A DNA stretch of 64,000 nt, from the NCBI RefSeq assembly GCF_016745255.1, contig NZ_JADOEQ010000017.1, forward strand, positions 1-64,000, in the 5' to 3' direction. Both the position numbers and the translations under genes were made by a program. Below, piece by piece: positions 38,382-48,318 of the stretch. This DNA comes from Enterococcus sp. BWR-S5 (GTDB lineage Bacteria; Bacillota; Bacilli; Lactobacillales; Enterococcaceae). Positions within the stretch are counted from its first letter, which is position 1. Each line of letters opens with the position of its first letter. The notes below the pieces were generated by a model. That model saw only the letters and a list, made by a program, of their open reading frames with translations. It did not search any database and was not told the origin of the DNA.

Positions 38382-39251
38382 ATGAAAATGAAAAAAATGG
38401 TTTTAGGAAGTTGTGTTGGAGCGGCATTAATCGGTTTAGGATTCGGTCTTTCAAACGCAATGGCGGATGAAGAGTATGTGTCAATCCCTAATCCTGATGT
38501 GAAGGCTGAGATTCTCAATGTGTTAGAGGGAAATGAGTTAGTCGGAGAGGACGCTCTTTCGAATTTAAGGAATTTCCATTATGTATCTAAAGCTGCTTTG
38601 CAAAATAAGGATGAGTTCAACAGTTTACAACTTTATTCTAAAAACTATGAAAATCCTGAAAACAGTAGTTTAGAAGGGATTCAAGGACTGTCTGTTGAAG
38701 ACTTAACTATTACTATGCCCATTATAGATATTACACCACTTGCTCATGTTAACGGTGTAAAGGACTTGAGACTTGAGAGTATTTATTATGATTTAGGCTA
38801 TACACATGGCATCAGGGATTTAGATGTACTTCAAAATATGACCGAACTTGAAACATTTTACTATCAGAATATGACAAGAGTGGGAGAAGTAGAGGGTAAA
38901 ACGCCATTACTTGATATCTCCGCGCTAAATAATATTGAAGCATTACAACATGTTTGCGTTGAAACAGCTGGAACTTTAGATCCAATTTATTTAACAGCAG
39001 AGGATAACAATTACGAAACGACTTTACCGATTGTACTATCAAAGCATTTTTATGAAGAAGAAAACTGGTGGAATGCTACTTCTGAGAGCCCTTTTTATGT
39101 TGAATCTGAAACACCACAACAGAAAATGTCCGATAAGCTGAGATGGGAAAACGTTGAAGAAGGTACGGAATACCTTGACGTTTGGGTGCAAATTCAACCT
39201 CGAGGCCAATATTATATTGCAGACTTAAGAATCCCAATTATCTGGGAATAA
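38382..39251 (+). CDS. Secreted internalin-like leucine-rich protein
   Basis: A protein of about 289 residues with a clear signal peptide ending near SNAMADEE. At least three degenerate leucine-rich repeats of internalin type follow: IDITPLAHVNGVKDLRLES, RDLDVLQNMTELETFYYQN and LDISALNNIEALQHVCVE. A C-terminal beta-rich part follows them. There is no LPxTG or WxL anchor, so it is probably released or loosely held. The ATG at 38382 is chosen because GAAAGG lies upstream; earlier in-frame starts lack a site. The ligand is unknown. Confidence 0.75.
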   Translation: MKMKKMVLGSCVGAALIGLGFGLSNAMADEEYVSIPNPDVKAEILNVLEGNELVGEDALSNLRNFHYVSKAALQNKDEFNSLQLYSKNYENPENSSLEGIQGLSVEDLTITMPIIDITPLAHVNGVKDLRLESIYYDLGYTHGIRDLDVLQNMTELETFYYQNMTRVGEVEGKTPLLDISALNNIEALQHVCVETAGTLDPIYLTAEDNNYETTLPIVLSKHFYEEENWWNATSESPFYVESETPQQKMSDKLRWENVEEGTEYLDVWVQIQPRGQYYIADLRIPIIWE

Positions 39252-39261
39252 GTCATTTTGA

Positions 39262-39287
39262 AGCAGCCGAAGAGGCTGCTTTTTTCT
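39262..39287 (+). terminator. Terminator
   Basis: AGCAGCC and GGCTGCT enclose a 5-nt loop and are followed by TTTTTTCTT. Confidence 0.9.
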
Positions 39288-39404
39288 TACAATAAAGGTA
39301 TAAATAAAAAAGCATCTGTTATTTACATAATCTTTCCGATAAAATAAAGAGTGCTATGGGATTTTAAGAAAAGGCGGTAAAAGCGAGTGACTAAGGAGGA
39401 AAAA

Positions 39405-40523
39405 ATGAAAAAAGGAATAAGTCAAATTGTAAATATATTAATCATGGTACTGGTTGGGGGATTCTTTGGTTATTCTCTGGGAACAACCCTCGGAGAAAGA
39501 ACACTTACAGGAATAGTTGTTTTTCAACTAATATTTTTTTCTATTTTGTGGTTTGTCGTGCAGCTTGTCATCCATGAAGCCGGACATGCCATTTGTGGAA
39601 AATTATCGGGACATAAGTTAGTCAGTTTTCGTATATTTTCCTTTATGTGGGTTTGGCAGGATAATGGAAAAATTGTTTTTCGTCGTCATAAAGTACCTGG
39701 GACGTTAGGTCAATGTTTGATGGCTCCACCTCCCACAGATATAAGCGGCAACTATCCATTTCGACTCTATTTGATAGGAGGTGTGCTGGCCAATCTGGTT
39801 ACCAGCCTCATTATCGGCATCTTCTTTGTTCCAGCTTCATTATCGGCAACGATATTTGTGATTGTTGGTTTGTTTTTTGCACTAACCAATGGTATTCCGA
39901 TGGGCTTCAATGATGGTATGACGATTCGACTGGCATCGTTAAGTAAAGAACAGGAATACTTGCTGTATCTGCAGTTTGAAGTGAACTATCAGTTTAATCT
40001 GGGAAAAACTTATGTAGAATTATCGTCAGATTATTTTCAATCTATTCCAGCCGTTCCAAGAAGAACATATTTTAACGACTATCAAGAGTTTCTTCAATTG
40101 GGTCTATTTTTTGAAGAGAAGCGTTGGGAAGAGTATGAAGAACTGCTTGAAGCAATGTGGGATAGAGAAGAGGAACTGGTGCTTCCTTATCAGTTGGAGA
40201 TGAGGAAGGCGTTGTTGATTTGGTTATGTGTATGTGCACCGGAAGATGAACGAATTGAAGAGCTGTGGATGGACAAAAAAATACAGACAAATCTGAAGCA
40301 ACCGTTTATGGGAACGAGAGCGATATCGGCAGCCTATTATGGCTTTATTGAGGAAGACTTTGAGAAGGCGATGGCGTTTTTGGAAGAAGGAAAATCTTTT
40401 TATGATAAAGCACCGAATCTTGCCAGTGCTAAATTGGGTCTGGCGGAGCTTGAATGGCTTGAAGAACTTTTGGTTCAATTTTTTGATGAAGATTCGATAG
40501 CAGTATTGGATATAGTAGAATAG
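39405..40523 (+). CDS. M50-type membrane metalloprotease with cytosolic domain
   Basis: The protein has 372 residues. Four or so membrane helices carry the zinc motif VIHEAGH (about residues 55-61) and a second conserved element GFNDGM (about 167-172), placed like the NPDG motif that supplies the third ligand in site-2 proteases. The C-terminal half (about 200-372) is soluble, acidic and helical and looks like a repeat scaffold. ATG 39405 follows AAGGAGG; a GTG at 39387 is unlikely. Related proteases cut membrane-bound regulators or peptides, but no substrate is nearby. Confidence 0.75.
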   Translation: MKKGISQIVNILIMVLVGGFFGYSLGTTLGERTLTGIVVFQLIFFSILWFVVQLVIHEAGHAICGKLSGHKLVSFRIFSFMWVWQDNGKIVFRRHKVPGTLGQCLMAPPPTDISGNYPFRLYLIGGVLANLVTSLIIGIFFVPASLSATIFVIVGLFFALTNGIPMGFNDGMTIRLASLSKEQEYLLYLQFEVNYQFNLGKTYVELSSDYFQSIPAVPRRTYFNDYQEFLQLGLFFEEKRWEEYEELLEAMWDREEELVLPYQLEMRKALLIWLCVCAPEDERIEELWMDKKIQTNLKQPFMGTRAISAAYYGFIEEDFEKAMAFLEEGKSFYDKAPNLASAKLGLAELEWLEELLVQFFDEDSIAVLDIVE

Positions 40524-40580
40524 AAACACATGGTAATTGTCAGTTTGCTGAACAGAGCAGGCAATTACCATGTGTTTTTA
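40524..40580 (+). terminator. Terminator
   Basis: AAACACATGGTAATTG (40524-40539) pairs with CAATTACCATGTGTTTT (40562-40578). It is long and nearly perfect, ending in T residues. Confidence 0.85.
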
Positions 40581-41231
40581 TACTAGACAGAGTAATTTGT
40601 CTTTATCTGCTGTGTATGAATAGTTCCCTAACATAGAGCACCTTCCTCTTTGAAAAATATATTCGATTCGTTGAACTTTCACTGCTATCTTTGCTTTGGA
40701 AGGAGAAATCATCCATTTAAAAATAAGTTTGAATTGAGCTATCTCTACTTTACCAACGATGCAAGGACTTATTAACTGAATGGGTTTTCGTCCGAAAAAT
40801 AGCAGTGAGAAATCGATTGTTAATAAGAAAGTCGCTAAGACAAGTAGCCTTTTAAGATGCTAATCTGCTATAGCTAAAAAAATTCATTGAATCAGCTATT
40901 TTGGAAAAAAATGCAGAATAATTTGCGTATTTATATTTTAGATTCAGTATTATTAACACTTTCAGTTTATACTATTAATTGATAATTGGTCTAATATAGT
41001 TATTTATAACCGCTTTATTGTCCGTCATGTAACTTTATATGATTGGTAAGTATTGGTATGTAGGAGGTTATGGAACTAAATAAATCATTTTTTCGTTATT
41101 TTGTAAAAAAAGTATTTTTAACATGGATTTTTATGTTAAAATGAATAAGTATTTAGCATGAGAGTGCTGACAATTTAGAAAGAATGAAAGAATGAAAAAA
41201 TGAATATATTCAATTATTTAGGAGTGAAGAA
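40581..41231. other. AT-rich gene-free region
   Basis: About 650 bases contain no credible gene. The only structure is the inverted repeat TTTTAACAT (41116-41124) with ATGTTAAAA (41133-41141), whose right arm overlaps a possible -10 TAAAAT (41137-41142) for the LPxTG gene. It could be an operator. Confidence 0.4.
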
Positions 41232-42629
41232 ATGAAGAAGAAGATTTATGGTGTTTTGGTTGTTTTATGTTGTCCAATACTTTTGAATACGCAACACGTA
41301 TTTGCGGAAGAAGGGCAGGCTGAACAGGTAGATATAGCAGCAGTGGAAGAAATTATAGCTGAAGCTTTGATGACTGTGCCGGAAGCTATGACAGCTCCAT
41401 CTGTTGAACCTGTGATGGAGGAATCAGCAACCGAAGATTCTACAACAATGGATAGCTCAACAGAAGTGACGGAAGAAACAACAAATTCTGAGTTGCCTGC
41501 AACTGAAGAGAGTACTACAGATACAAACGTAGTAGAAGAAGTGCCAACGGTTGACAGTTCAACAGAGGAGTCAGTGGTGGAGACCCCTGTCGAAGTACCG
41601 GAAGAATCTGCAGAGCTTCCTGTAGAAGAAGAGGTTGTTGCAGAGGATATGGGAATTGAACCGCTAAGAGAGGTTGTACTTGATCAGCCGGTAACGATGG
41701 TCATTACCTATGTTGAGAATGGTACAGTATTAAAAACAGAAACAGTGCGAGGAGTTGCAGAAATTGAAACAACAATATTTGCAACTTGGGCTACAAACTA
41801 TGTTGTTGCTTCTGTTTCTGATAATAGATTTTCTGCCGTCGTTCATGAGGGCTTTAAGGGTATTGAATTAAGTGGTCACTATGCATCAGATTTGACTTCG
41901 CTTACTGTGGAATTGGTTTCTGTAGCTGAAACCGGAGTGTATTTCAATATGTATGATGAAGATACAGGAGCTGTTGTTGGATCAGAAGCGTGTGTACTCA
42001 TTAAGGGGACAGAGAATACCTATAGTTTCACACCTCCACAGGTTGATGGTTATGATTATACAGGTCCTGCAGTAATAACAGGTACATTTCCCGCTTCTGG
42101 TATGGAAATGGTCAATGTGAATGGCTATAAAAAACAACAATTTGATTTGAGATTTATCAATGTTGACGAGTCAGGTAATTTAATATCAATTGGTGGTTTT
42201 ACTCATTACTGGGGAGCATATGTAACTGTACGAATACATGAGATAACTACTTCCGGGAGAAAAGTGTTGTCTATAAATGGGGTTGCTATAACAGAATTTC
42301 CATATGAATTTACCTTCTTATATCCTAAAGCACATACAAGTATGGTAATAGTACACGAAAATCTTCCAGAAGAAGATATAGCTACTGATCCTTTAATACC
42401 AAGTATTCCAAATGACACATTGGCGACACAACCGAATGTAACTGTTCAACCCGTTGGCCAAGAACAAATGGTTCCATTGAAAACAATTCAACCAATTGAA
42501 AACAATAAGAAAGTCTTGCTTCCTGAAACTGGTGAGGAGAGTAATGTTGTTACAGTTATGGCAGGAACGGTATTATTCTTACAAGCTGGATACATGATGT
42601 TGAAGAAGAAAAATGAATTAGAATCATAA
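41232..42629 (+). CDS. LPxTG-anchored surface protein
   Basis: The 465-residue protein has a signal peptide, a Glu/Thr/Ser-rich stalk (about 25-145), and a folded part with MucBP-like strands (FTPPQVDGYDYTGPAVITGT). At the C-terminus it has sorting signal LPETG, a hydrophobic helix and a KKKNELES tail. Sortase A should attach it to peptidoglycan. It lies just upstream of the type VII regulator with its own terminator and may be part of the same surface island. The ligand is unknown. Confidence 0.88.
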   Translation: MKKKIYGVLVVLCCPILLNTQHVFAEEGQAEQVDIAAVEEIIAEALMTVPEAMTAPSVEPVMEESATEDSTTMDSSTEVTEETTNSELPATEESTTDTNVVEEVPTVDSSTEESVVETPVEVPEESAELPVEEEVVAEDMGIEPLREVVLDQPVTMVITYVENGTVLKTETVRGVAEIETTIFATWATNYVVASVSDNRFSAVVHEGFKGIELSGHYASDLTSLTVELVSVAETGVYFNMYDEDTGAVVGSEACVLIKGTENTYSFTPPQVDGYDYTGPAVITGTFPASGMEMVNVNGYKKQQFDLRFINVDESGNLISIGGFTHYWGAYVTVRIHEITTSGRKVLSINGVAITEFPYEFTFLYPKAHTSMVIVHENLPEEDIATDPLIPSIPNDTLATQPNVTVQPVGQEQMVPLKTIQPIENNKKVLLPETGEESNVVTVMAGTVLFLQAGYMMLKKKNELES

Positions 42630-42700
42630 GATATTTTGTGAAAGACAATAAACTCGTTGGGTTGCAATTAAGAGGACGGCAGTGTCTTCTAAAAAGTACT

Positions 42701-42738
42701 GACAAAATCGAAGCTTCTATTCGGTTTTGTCGGTTTTT
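42701..42738 (+). terminator. Terminator of the LPxTG gene
   Basis: GACAAAATCGAA pairs with TTCGGTTTTGTC (one wobble), followed by GGTTTTTG. Confidence 0.8.
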
Positions 42739-42849
42739 GTCTATCAGATTATAGGGCAATAATTGGATAATGTTCAAAGATAAAAGAAAGACAGGAAACG
42801 GTCATCGTTGTTGGAGCAAAGTTACTTTTGCTAAAAAAGGGGAAAAATC

Positions 42850-43581
42850 ATGAATATTGCGTTGTATGATGGGAACAACAGTGAGTTAAAGCAAATAAAA
42901 AGCTGTATAAGAGCACTTGATAACTATGAGTACAAGCTGGAAACCTTCGGAGATAAATCGGATCTTTTAGCTAGGATTCATAAGAATCGTAAAGAATTTG
43001 ATATTTATTTTTTATCAATTGATAGTGACACACCTGATGGATTGAAGGTTGCTGAAGAAATCAGAAAAGTTAATTTGGCTGCACTGATAATCTTTATGTC
43101 ACAGGATGATAGTCAAATGAGTAACGTTTTTGCGTTCCATGCCTTTGATTATTTACTGAGGCCTGTCGCAATGGAACAAATAGAAATAAGCTTGAAACGA
43201 GCAAGGAAGTATCTTGGCGGCAATCAAGCATATGTCGAGTTTTCTTTTAAAAGAGAAAAATTTGTCTTGTTGTTGGATGAAATTATTTATGTAACAAAAT
43301 CTGGCAGAATTGCTTATATCCATACGAAGGATGAGATATATAAGAGCTATTTGACAATGTCTGAAATAGTAACGAAGCTAAGCGATGGCAGATTTATTCG
43401 TGTTCACGGCAGTTATGTTATTAATTTGAATTATGTGACAAGGATAGTCAGAGATGAAGTGTTTTTATGTACATTTGAAGATAGCTCTGCTGAGCCAAAA
43501 GAAGCGGCTATTTCTATTAGCAGAAGGTTTAAAGAAGATTTTCAAAAATCTATTGAGGAATATAGAATTCCTTATAAATAG
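42850..43581 (+). CDS. LytTR response regulator with degenerate receiver
   Basis: The 243-residue AgrA-like protein has a receiver (1-120) and a LytTR DNA-binding domain (about 135-240: KSGRIAYIHTKDEIYKSYL and FIRVHGSYVINLNYV). The receiver lacks key residues: the phospho-acceptor position in IYFLSIDSD is Ser, the acidic pair is only one Asp (ALYDGN), and the conserved Lys is Arg (LLRPV). No histidine kinase is nearby. It probably works without phosphorylation and may activate esxA through the direct repeats that follow it. Confidence 0.85.
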   Translation: MNIALYDGNNSELKQIKSCIRALDNYEYKLETFGDKSDLLARIHKNRKEFDIYFLSIDSDTPDGLKVAEEIRKVNLAALIIFMSQDDSQMSNVFAFHAFDYLLRPVAMEQIEISLKRARKYLGGNQAYVEFSFKREKFVLLLDEIIYVTKSGRIAYIHTKDEIYKSYLTMSEIVTKLSDGRFIRVHGSYVINLNYVTRIVRDEVFLCTFEDSSAEPKEAAISISRRFKEDFQKSIEEYRIPYK

Positions 43582-43703
43582 GTAACTAAGTAACATTTCT
43601 TAAGTACACAGTGGTTTTCAAATGTAAATTCTATTTAGTATTAATTTAATATTGTTTATTTGATTTTTCTTTTAGAATTATATTATTTTTTTAAAACCTG
43701 TTA

Positions 43704-43767
43704 TTTTTTACTTCTAAATTGTATTTTTTTACTTATAACCCGTTTTTTTTACTGGTTGTGATAAAAT
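43704..43767 (+). promoter_or_regulatory. Direct-repeat promoter of esxA
   Basis: TTTTTTACT occurs at 43704-43712, 43725-43733 and 43745-43753, at 21- and 20-bp spacing, directly before a GATAAAAT -10 (TAAAAT at 43762-43767). LytTR activators typically bind 9-bp direct repeats about two helical turns apart. The third repeat covers the -35 region. Confidence 0.55.
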
Positions 43768-43826
43768 GTTCTTAATGGAACGTATCTAATACTTCCTAAT
43801 ACTAAAAATTAATTGGAGGAATAAAA

Positions 43827-44123
43827 ATGGCTGATCAAATTACTATGCATCCTGCCGAGCTGCGTGCTCAAGCAAAAAAATACATCGAAGGTTCTGAGTC
43901 AGTAAATGAAGTACTAAATTCATTAACAGCTACTCAACAACAAATTCTAGATGGATGGAAAGGTGAAGCTTCTACTCGTTTTAACGATCAATTCGAAGAG
44001 CTGAAACCAAAAGTAACTGAGTTTTCTGAACTGTTGGTACAAATCAACGGACAATTAGAAAAAGCAGCAGAAATCGTGGAACAAACAGATTCAGAGCTTT
44101 CTGGCGTGTTCGGTTTCCAATAA
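43827..44123 (+). CDS. esxA: WXG100 protein EsxA
   Basis: The 98-residue helical hairpin has the turn motif WKG (about residue 47) between two amphipathic helices, starting MADQITMHPAELRAQAKKY. It is a core secreted component of the type VII system, exported as a dimer. The start has a consensus-like GGAGGAA. A terminator follows, so it is probably transcribed at higher levels than the machinery genes. Confidence 0.96.
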   Translation: MADQITMHPAELRAQAKKYIEGSESVNEVLNSLTATQQQILDGWKGEASTRFNDQFEELKPKVTEFSELLVQINGQLEKAAEIVEQTDSELSGVFGFQ

Positions 44124-44148
44124 GACAATCTAGTCTAAAGATTTAAGA

Positions 44149-44190
44149 AGAATAGCGAGGGGGTCAAGCCTCCCCCTATTCTTTTTTATT
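44149..44190 (+). terminator. Terminator/attenuator after esxA
   Basis: AGAATAG..AGGGGG pairs with CCCCCT.ATTCT, followed by TTTTTT. Partial read-through would express esaA-essC at a lower level than esxA; no strong separate promoter is obvious before esaA. Confidence 0.88.
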
Positions 44191-44260
44191 ATTTTTTAGC
44201 CTTTTTGATTAAACAAAAAAATACAGATACAGGGAGTCTGTCGGTTAGAGGAGAGTGGAG

Positions 44261-47200
44261 ATGAATAATAAAAAACTTTATTATATTTTAAAATCAGTCT
44301 GGATGGTTGTTGTTCTGATTGTTGCACTTATATTTATGAATCGAGATCATACTGATATTTCAGCGAACAAAGAAGAAGAAGCGACTAGATTGAACATAGC
44401 TTTGGTAAATGAGGACGTTGGGGTGACTCGTAATGGGAGAGCCTACAGCTTAGGTGTTGACTATGTGAAAAAAATTGAGAAGGACACTGACCACAACTGG
44501 TTTACTGTAACTCGAGGGATCGGGGAAAGCGGATTGAAAAATGGTACATACAATTTATTAATCACTATCCCAAGTACGTTTTCTGAGAAGTTGCTGGAAT
44601 TGGATAGTTCTTCTCCGGAAAAGCTTCAAATTAATTATAAGATAAATGCCAATGGAAACAGCACACTGGAAAATGAATCCAGAAGCGTTGGTCGCAGTAT
44701 CGTCAGCGGCCTGAATCAGCAGCTAGTAGACATGTACGTAGTCAGTATCATTGATAATTTGTTTACAGCTCAAAGAAATATTGAAAAGGTTTATACGAAT
44801 CAAACAGAATCAGTTGGGAATTTCCAGGATGTCCTTTATCAGCCAACAATCAATTTCAAGGATTATCTACCGGCTTTGACCAGTCAATCAAACAGTGCAT
44901 TACAGTCTAATGATTTGCTGACTAGCTTATTATCAAGCTTCTCTGACAGCACAGTTTCGTTATTGGACAGTCACAAGGACTATTCAACTATTCTGGAAGA
45001 ACTGCTTCAGCAACGAGCCGAAGGGAAACTGACCTATGAAGAATTCTTGGAAATACTATTAACTCTAGATAGTAGTATTTTAAGCTCAGAAACAAGTAGC
45101 TTAATGTCTACCATTAGCAATTTGAATGATTATTTTGTTCAACAGTTTAGCTCACAGGAGGAAGGACAATATTTTCAACAAATGGCTGGTTTGACTGGTG
45201 ATTTCACTCAGTCAAAATTGGATATTGATACTCAACTTGCAGAGTTGGAAGCATTAAGAGATAAGTATTTTGAAAAATATGAGAAACAATTTTATTCTGC
45301 GTTTGGATATACACTAAACGAAGGAGATGTTGCACCTGGAATTACGTTAAGAGATGTAATCAAGAAAAAGTATGAGATGGATCCAACAATCCCAGAGGAT
45401 CAGGTTGAAACTGAAGTGAACAATTATTTTGACCAAATAGAAAACTTCAATGATAGATATATTCAAAGAATGCAAGAAAGGTTGGATAGTTTACCGTTAA
45501 GAGATGTGACTGATTTTGCAGATGTTTTGCCGACAACAACGGCAAAAGCAAATATTTTTAACTACACCAATGCTCCTTATTGGAATAAGGATAAAAATAC
45601 GCAAGGTCATCCTCTAGCGGAGATTAATACGTACTTGACTAGTATCAATTCCAAGATTGCAACAATCAATGACGACATCAAAAATCAAAATGATACACAT
45701 TATAATCCGATAGATTGGAGCGATCCATATATCGGTGTTCCTCAATTGGAATTTCTAAAAGATAACACAGAAGTCAACATTGACAAGGATGCCAATAATA
45801 ATCCGACCTACTACAAATCGCTTCAAGAAGCCTATACTAATTTGGATTTTGAAAGACAGGTTGCAGTAGGTAAAAGGCATAAAATAGTTATTGATTGGCA
45901 GATTATTGGGAAAGAAGCATCTATCTTTGTTAATCCAACAATAGTAGGAACAACACAAAAAGTTAAATTACTAAATAGTCCTAGTGCAGGTGTTAGTGTA
46001 CCTGAATTATTGGGATCAGGAATAAATGAAAACTCATATCAATATAAAGTACAAAGCTCAACTAATGGTCGAAGAGAAATCATAATACCATATGAATTAC
46101 CTGACGATTATGATGAGACGGAAGCGAATCCAAAAATAAAAGTTAAAGTAATGCAATCTAGAAGTATTATTGATTCTGATGGTCGAGAAGATTTTTATGA
46201 GTTAAGAGCAACTCAAAATGAAGAGGGATCAGTGATTGTCCAATCATTAACGTCTACATCGGAAGAAGTAATCAACTCAAGTGGAGATTATGAGGATATT
46301 ATGGAAAGTGAAGAAAACTCAGAGTCTTCAGAGGATACTTTGGAAGATGTCCCAGAGTATTCGGATGCTCCTACATCTGATGATTCTATTGAAGGTGGAT
46401 TAACAGCGCCCGAAGCACAAATTGAACCGAGAGCAGCAACACCACAAAATGGTTATGCTGTAACAATTGATTATACTTTGGATACATCTGCTTTTCTCTC
46501 TGAAAATTATCAAATTGCTAAAAGAGCTTATTCAGAAGAAATCGGAAAGATTTTGGAATTGTATAAAACTGTGGATGATGAGCTGGCAGAATTTAGCAAC
46601 TACCCGTTTATTACTTTCCATACGTTTTTGGATATGAATTTGACGGATGTATTTAAAACGGTTCTAAATCAATCATTTATGAACACAGACGGTGATTTTG
46701 AGAAACAATGGAAGCAACTGCAGCAGCTAAAAGCATTAGCGGAGTCTATTGAGCTCAAAAATACTGAGGTACAGACAACGCTTGTGCAAACACAAGAAAA
46801 CACAACCAGCTTAAACGCCTCTGTCGCAGAGCAAATGGAACTACTAAATACTTGGCAGGAAACGAGTCAATCGTTAACCGCCAGCGAGAGTCTGGTCAGT
46901 GCCGTGAATGCTCAGACGGACTCAGAGGTGACCTCAGTCTATGAAACATTGAAGATGATTCTTTCTCAATCAGAGATGGTGAAGGAATCGTCGCAGCAAA
47001 ATGTTGAGCAGGCGGATGGTGTGAAAACAATCTTTGATTCCTTCAATAATGAAGTGAAAAATGCACAGCAGAATAGTGAAGAGCTATCAGAGAATGCGGA
47101 TCAAATCATGGAAGAGTTAAATACAGAATTGGCAAATAATTCCAATTTCGTTGATGCATTTGTCAAGGTATTAAACAATGCGTACCAAGACGGTGTGCCA

Positions 47201-47860
47201 AATAACTCGTTACTTCAATTTATTGCTAATCCTGTCACAGGAAATGCTGAAGCAACTATTCAGACAACAGAGGTTAATCAACCATTTACTTGGATTTTGA
47301 TTATGTTTACCTTGAGTTTGTTCCTTGCGTATCTATTCGCAACGCAGCCAGTTGTTCGTAAAATCAAGGACAAGTTCAAGCGGGAGCAGCTTTGGTTTAA
47401 AGACAATATCATGGAGACAATTCTTTTGAGTACAAGTGCTGTAGTCGTAGGTTTGATATTAGCACTGCTAAGTATTGGAGAATTGGCAATTACGAAGGAG
47501 TCGCAAATTGTCTGGATTATGATGGTACTGATTTTCATGTTGATTTTCTCATTGATGAATCATTATGCGTTGAAACAGTTCCATATTGCTGGTTTTGCCT
47601 TGAGCCTATTTCTATTTGTAAGTTATGTATTTGTAACGAATGCGATAGGAAAGACGAAAGAAAACAATCCGCTCGTTGGGTTCATCAGGCAGGTCAACCC
47701 GCTCTCAATCGGTGAGCATAATTTAGCTGATATCCTTTCGAATAATGCATTGGATATTGTTAAGATTCTGCTCTATCTGTTAATTATTGCAGGGTTGGTT
47801 GCATTCAACATTTTCATTTGGAAACCACGTAAAAAAGCAAGGGAAGTGGCAAAGAAATGA
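44261..47860 (+). CDS. esaA: EsaA, type VII secretion membrane subunit
   Basis: The protein of about 1199 residues has one N-terminal helix (about 8-25), a very large extracellular region (about 26-1005) rich in coiled coil, and a C-terminal six-helix membrane block from about residue 1008 (YIP1/Pip-like). EsaA spans the cell wall and forms surface-exposed arrow-shaped dimers in staphylococci and streptococci. A Ser/Glu/Asp-rich linker lies near residues 665-720. The ATG at 44261 follows AGAGGAGAG. Confidence 0.93.
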   Translation: MNNKKLYYILKSVWMVVVLIVALIFMNRDHTDISANKEEEATRLNIALVNEDVGVTRNGRAYSLGVDYVKKIEKDTDHNWFTVTRGIGESGLKNGTYNLLITIPSTFSEKLLELDSSSPEKLQINYKINANGNSTLENESRSVGRSIVSGLNQQLVDMYVVSIIDNLFTAQRNIEKVYTNQTESVGNFQDVLYQPTINFKDYLPALTSQSNSALQSNDLLTSLLSSFSDSTVSLLDSHKDYSTILEELLQQRAEGKLTYEEFLEILLTLDSSILSSETSSLMSTISNLNDYFVQQFSSQEEGQYFQQMAGLTGDFTQSKLDIDTQLAELEALRDKYFEKYEKQFYSAFGYTLNEGDVAPGITLRDVIKKKYEMDPTIPEDQVETEVNNYFDQIENFNDRYIQRMQERLDSLPLRDVTDFADVLPTTTAKANIFNYTNAPYWNKDKNTQGHPLAEINTYLTSINSKIATINDDIKNQNDTHYNPIDWSDPYIGVPQLEFLKDNTEVNIDKDANNNPTYYKSLQEAYTNLDFERQVAVGKRHKIVIDWQIIGKEASIFVNPTIVGTTQKVKLLNSPSAGVSVPELLGSGINENSYQYKVQSSTNGRREIIIPYELPDDYDETEANPKIKVKVMQSRSIIDSDGREDFYELRATQNEEGSVIVQSLTSTSEEVINSSGDYEDIMESEENSESSEDTLEDVPEYSDAPTSDDSIEGGLTAPEAQIEPRAATPQNGYAVTIDYTLDTSAFLSENYQIAKRAYSEEIGKILELYKTVDDELAEFSNYPFITFHTFLDMNLTDVFKTVLNQSFMNTDGDFEKQWKQLQQLKALAESIELKNTEVQTTLVQTQENTTSLNASVAEQMELLNTWQETSQSLTASESLVSAVNAQTDSEVTSVYETLKMILSQSEMVKESSQQNVEQADGVKTIFDSFNNEVKNAQQNSEELSENADQIMEELNTELANNSNFVDAFVKVLNNAYQDGVPNNSLLQFIANPVTGNAEATIQTTEVNQPFTWILIMFTLSLFLAYLFATQPVVRKIKDKFKREQLWFKDNIMETILLSTSAVVVGLILALLSIGELAITKESQIVWIMMVLIFMLIFSLMNHYALKQFHIAGFALSLFLFVSYVFVTNAIGKTKENNPLVGFIRQVNPLSIGEHNLADILSNNALDIVKILLYLLIIAGLVAFNIFIWKPRKKAREVAKK

Positions 47861-48318
47861 AGAAATGGCTGATTGTACTTTTAACAGCAGCAAGCTTTAT
47901 GCTAGTTTCTGAGACAGCCTCAGCGAAAGAGAATTTAATTGATAATGATTTAGATTTAAAAACTGATCGTTTGAATAAAGACCAGGGAACTGGGAATAAA
48001 ACCCAAAGCTTTATTGCGGAAGACCGTTTGTTTGATGTAGAAATGATGGAAAAAGTCGAGCATGCGAAGGAAGTAAAAGAAAAGAAAAGTGAACAGGAAA
48101 AGTCGGAATACTTTTTGGTGGAAGTACCGGCAGTGAAGGAAATAGACACAGAAGACCTGTTTATCGGTGGGGAAACAGTCAAGGTGGCACAACAGGAGGA
48201 GACTGCTTCGGCAGTTTCCTCACCGCCATCTTTGTGGCCGTTGATAGTAGGGACCGCGTTACTAACTGTAGTTGCATTGTTCCTGTTTCACTCTAGAAGG
48301 AAAAAGAGGTTGGTTTAA
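47857..48318 (+). CDS. essA: EssA, type VII secretion membrane protein
   Basis: The 153-residue protein has an N-terminal signal-anchor, a charged extracellular middle and a C-terminal helix (LWPLIVGTALLTVVALFLF) with a basic tail. It overlaps esaA by 4 bases and essentially abuts esaB. Sequence conservation in this family is low, so position and topology support the call. Confidence 0.85.
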   Translation: MKKWLIVLLTAASFMLVSETASAKENLIDNDLDLKTDRLNKDQGTGNKTQSFIAEDRLFDVEMMEKVEHAKEVKEKKSEQEKSEYFLVEVPAVKEIDTEDLFIGGETVKVAQQEETASAVSSPPSLWPLIVGTALLTVVALFLFHSRRKKRLV

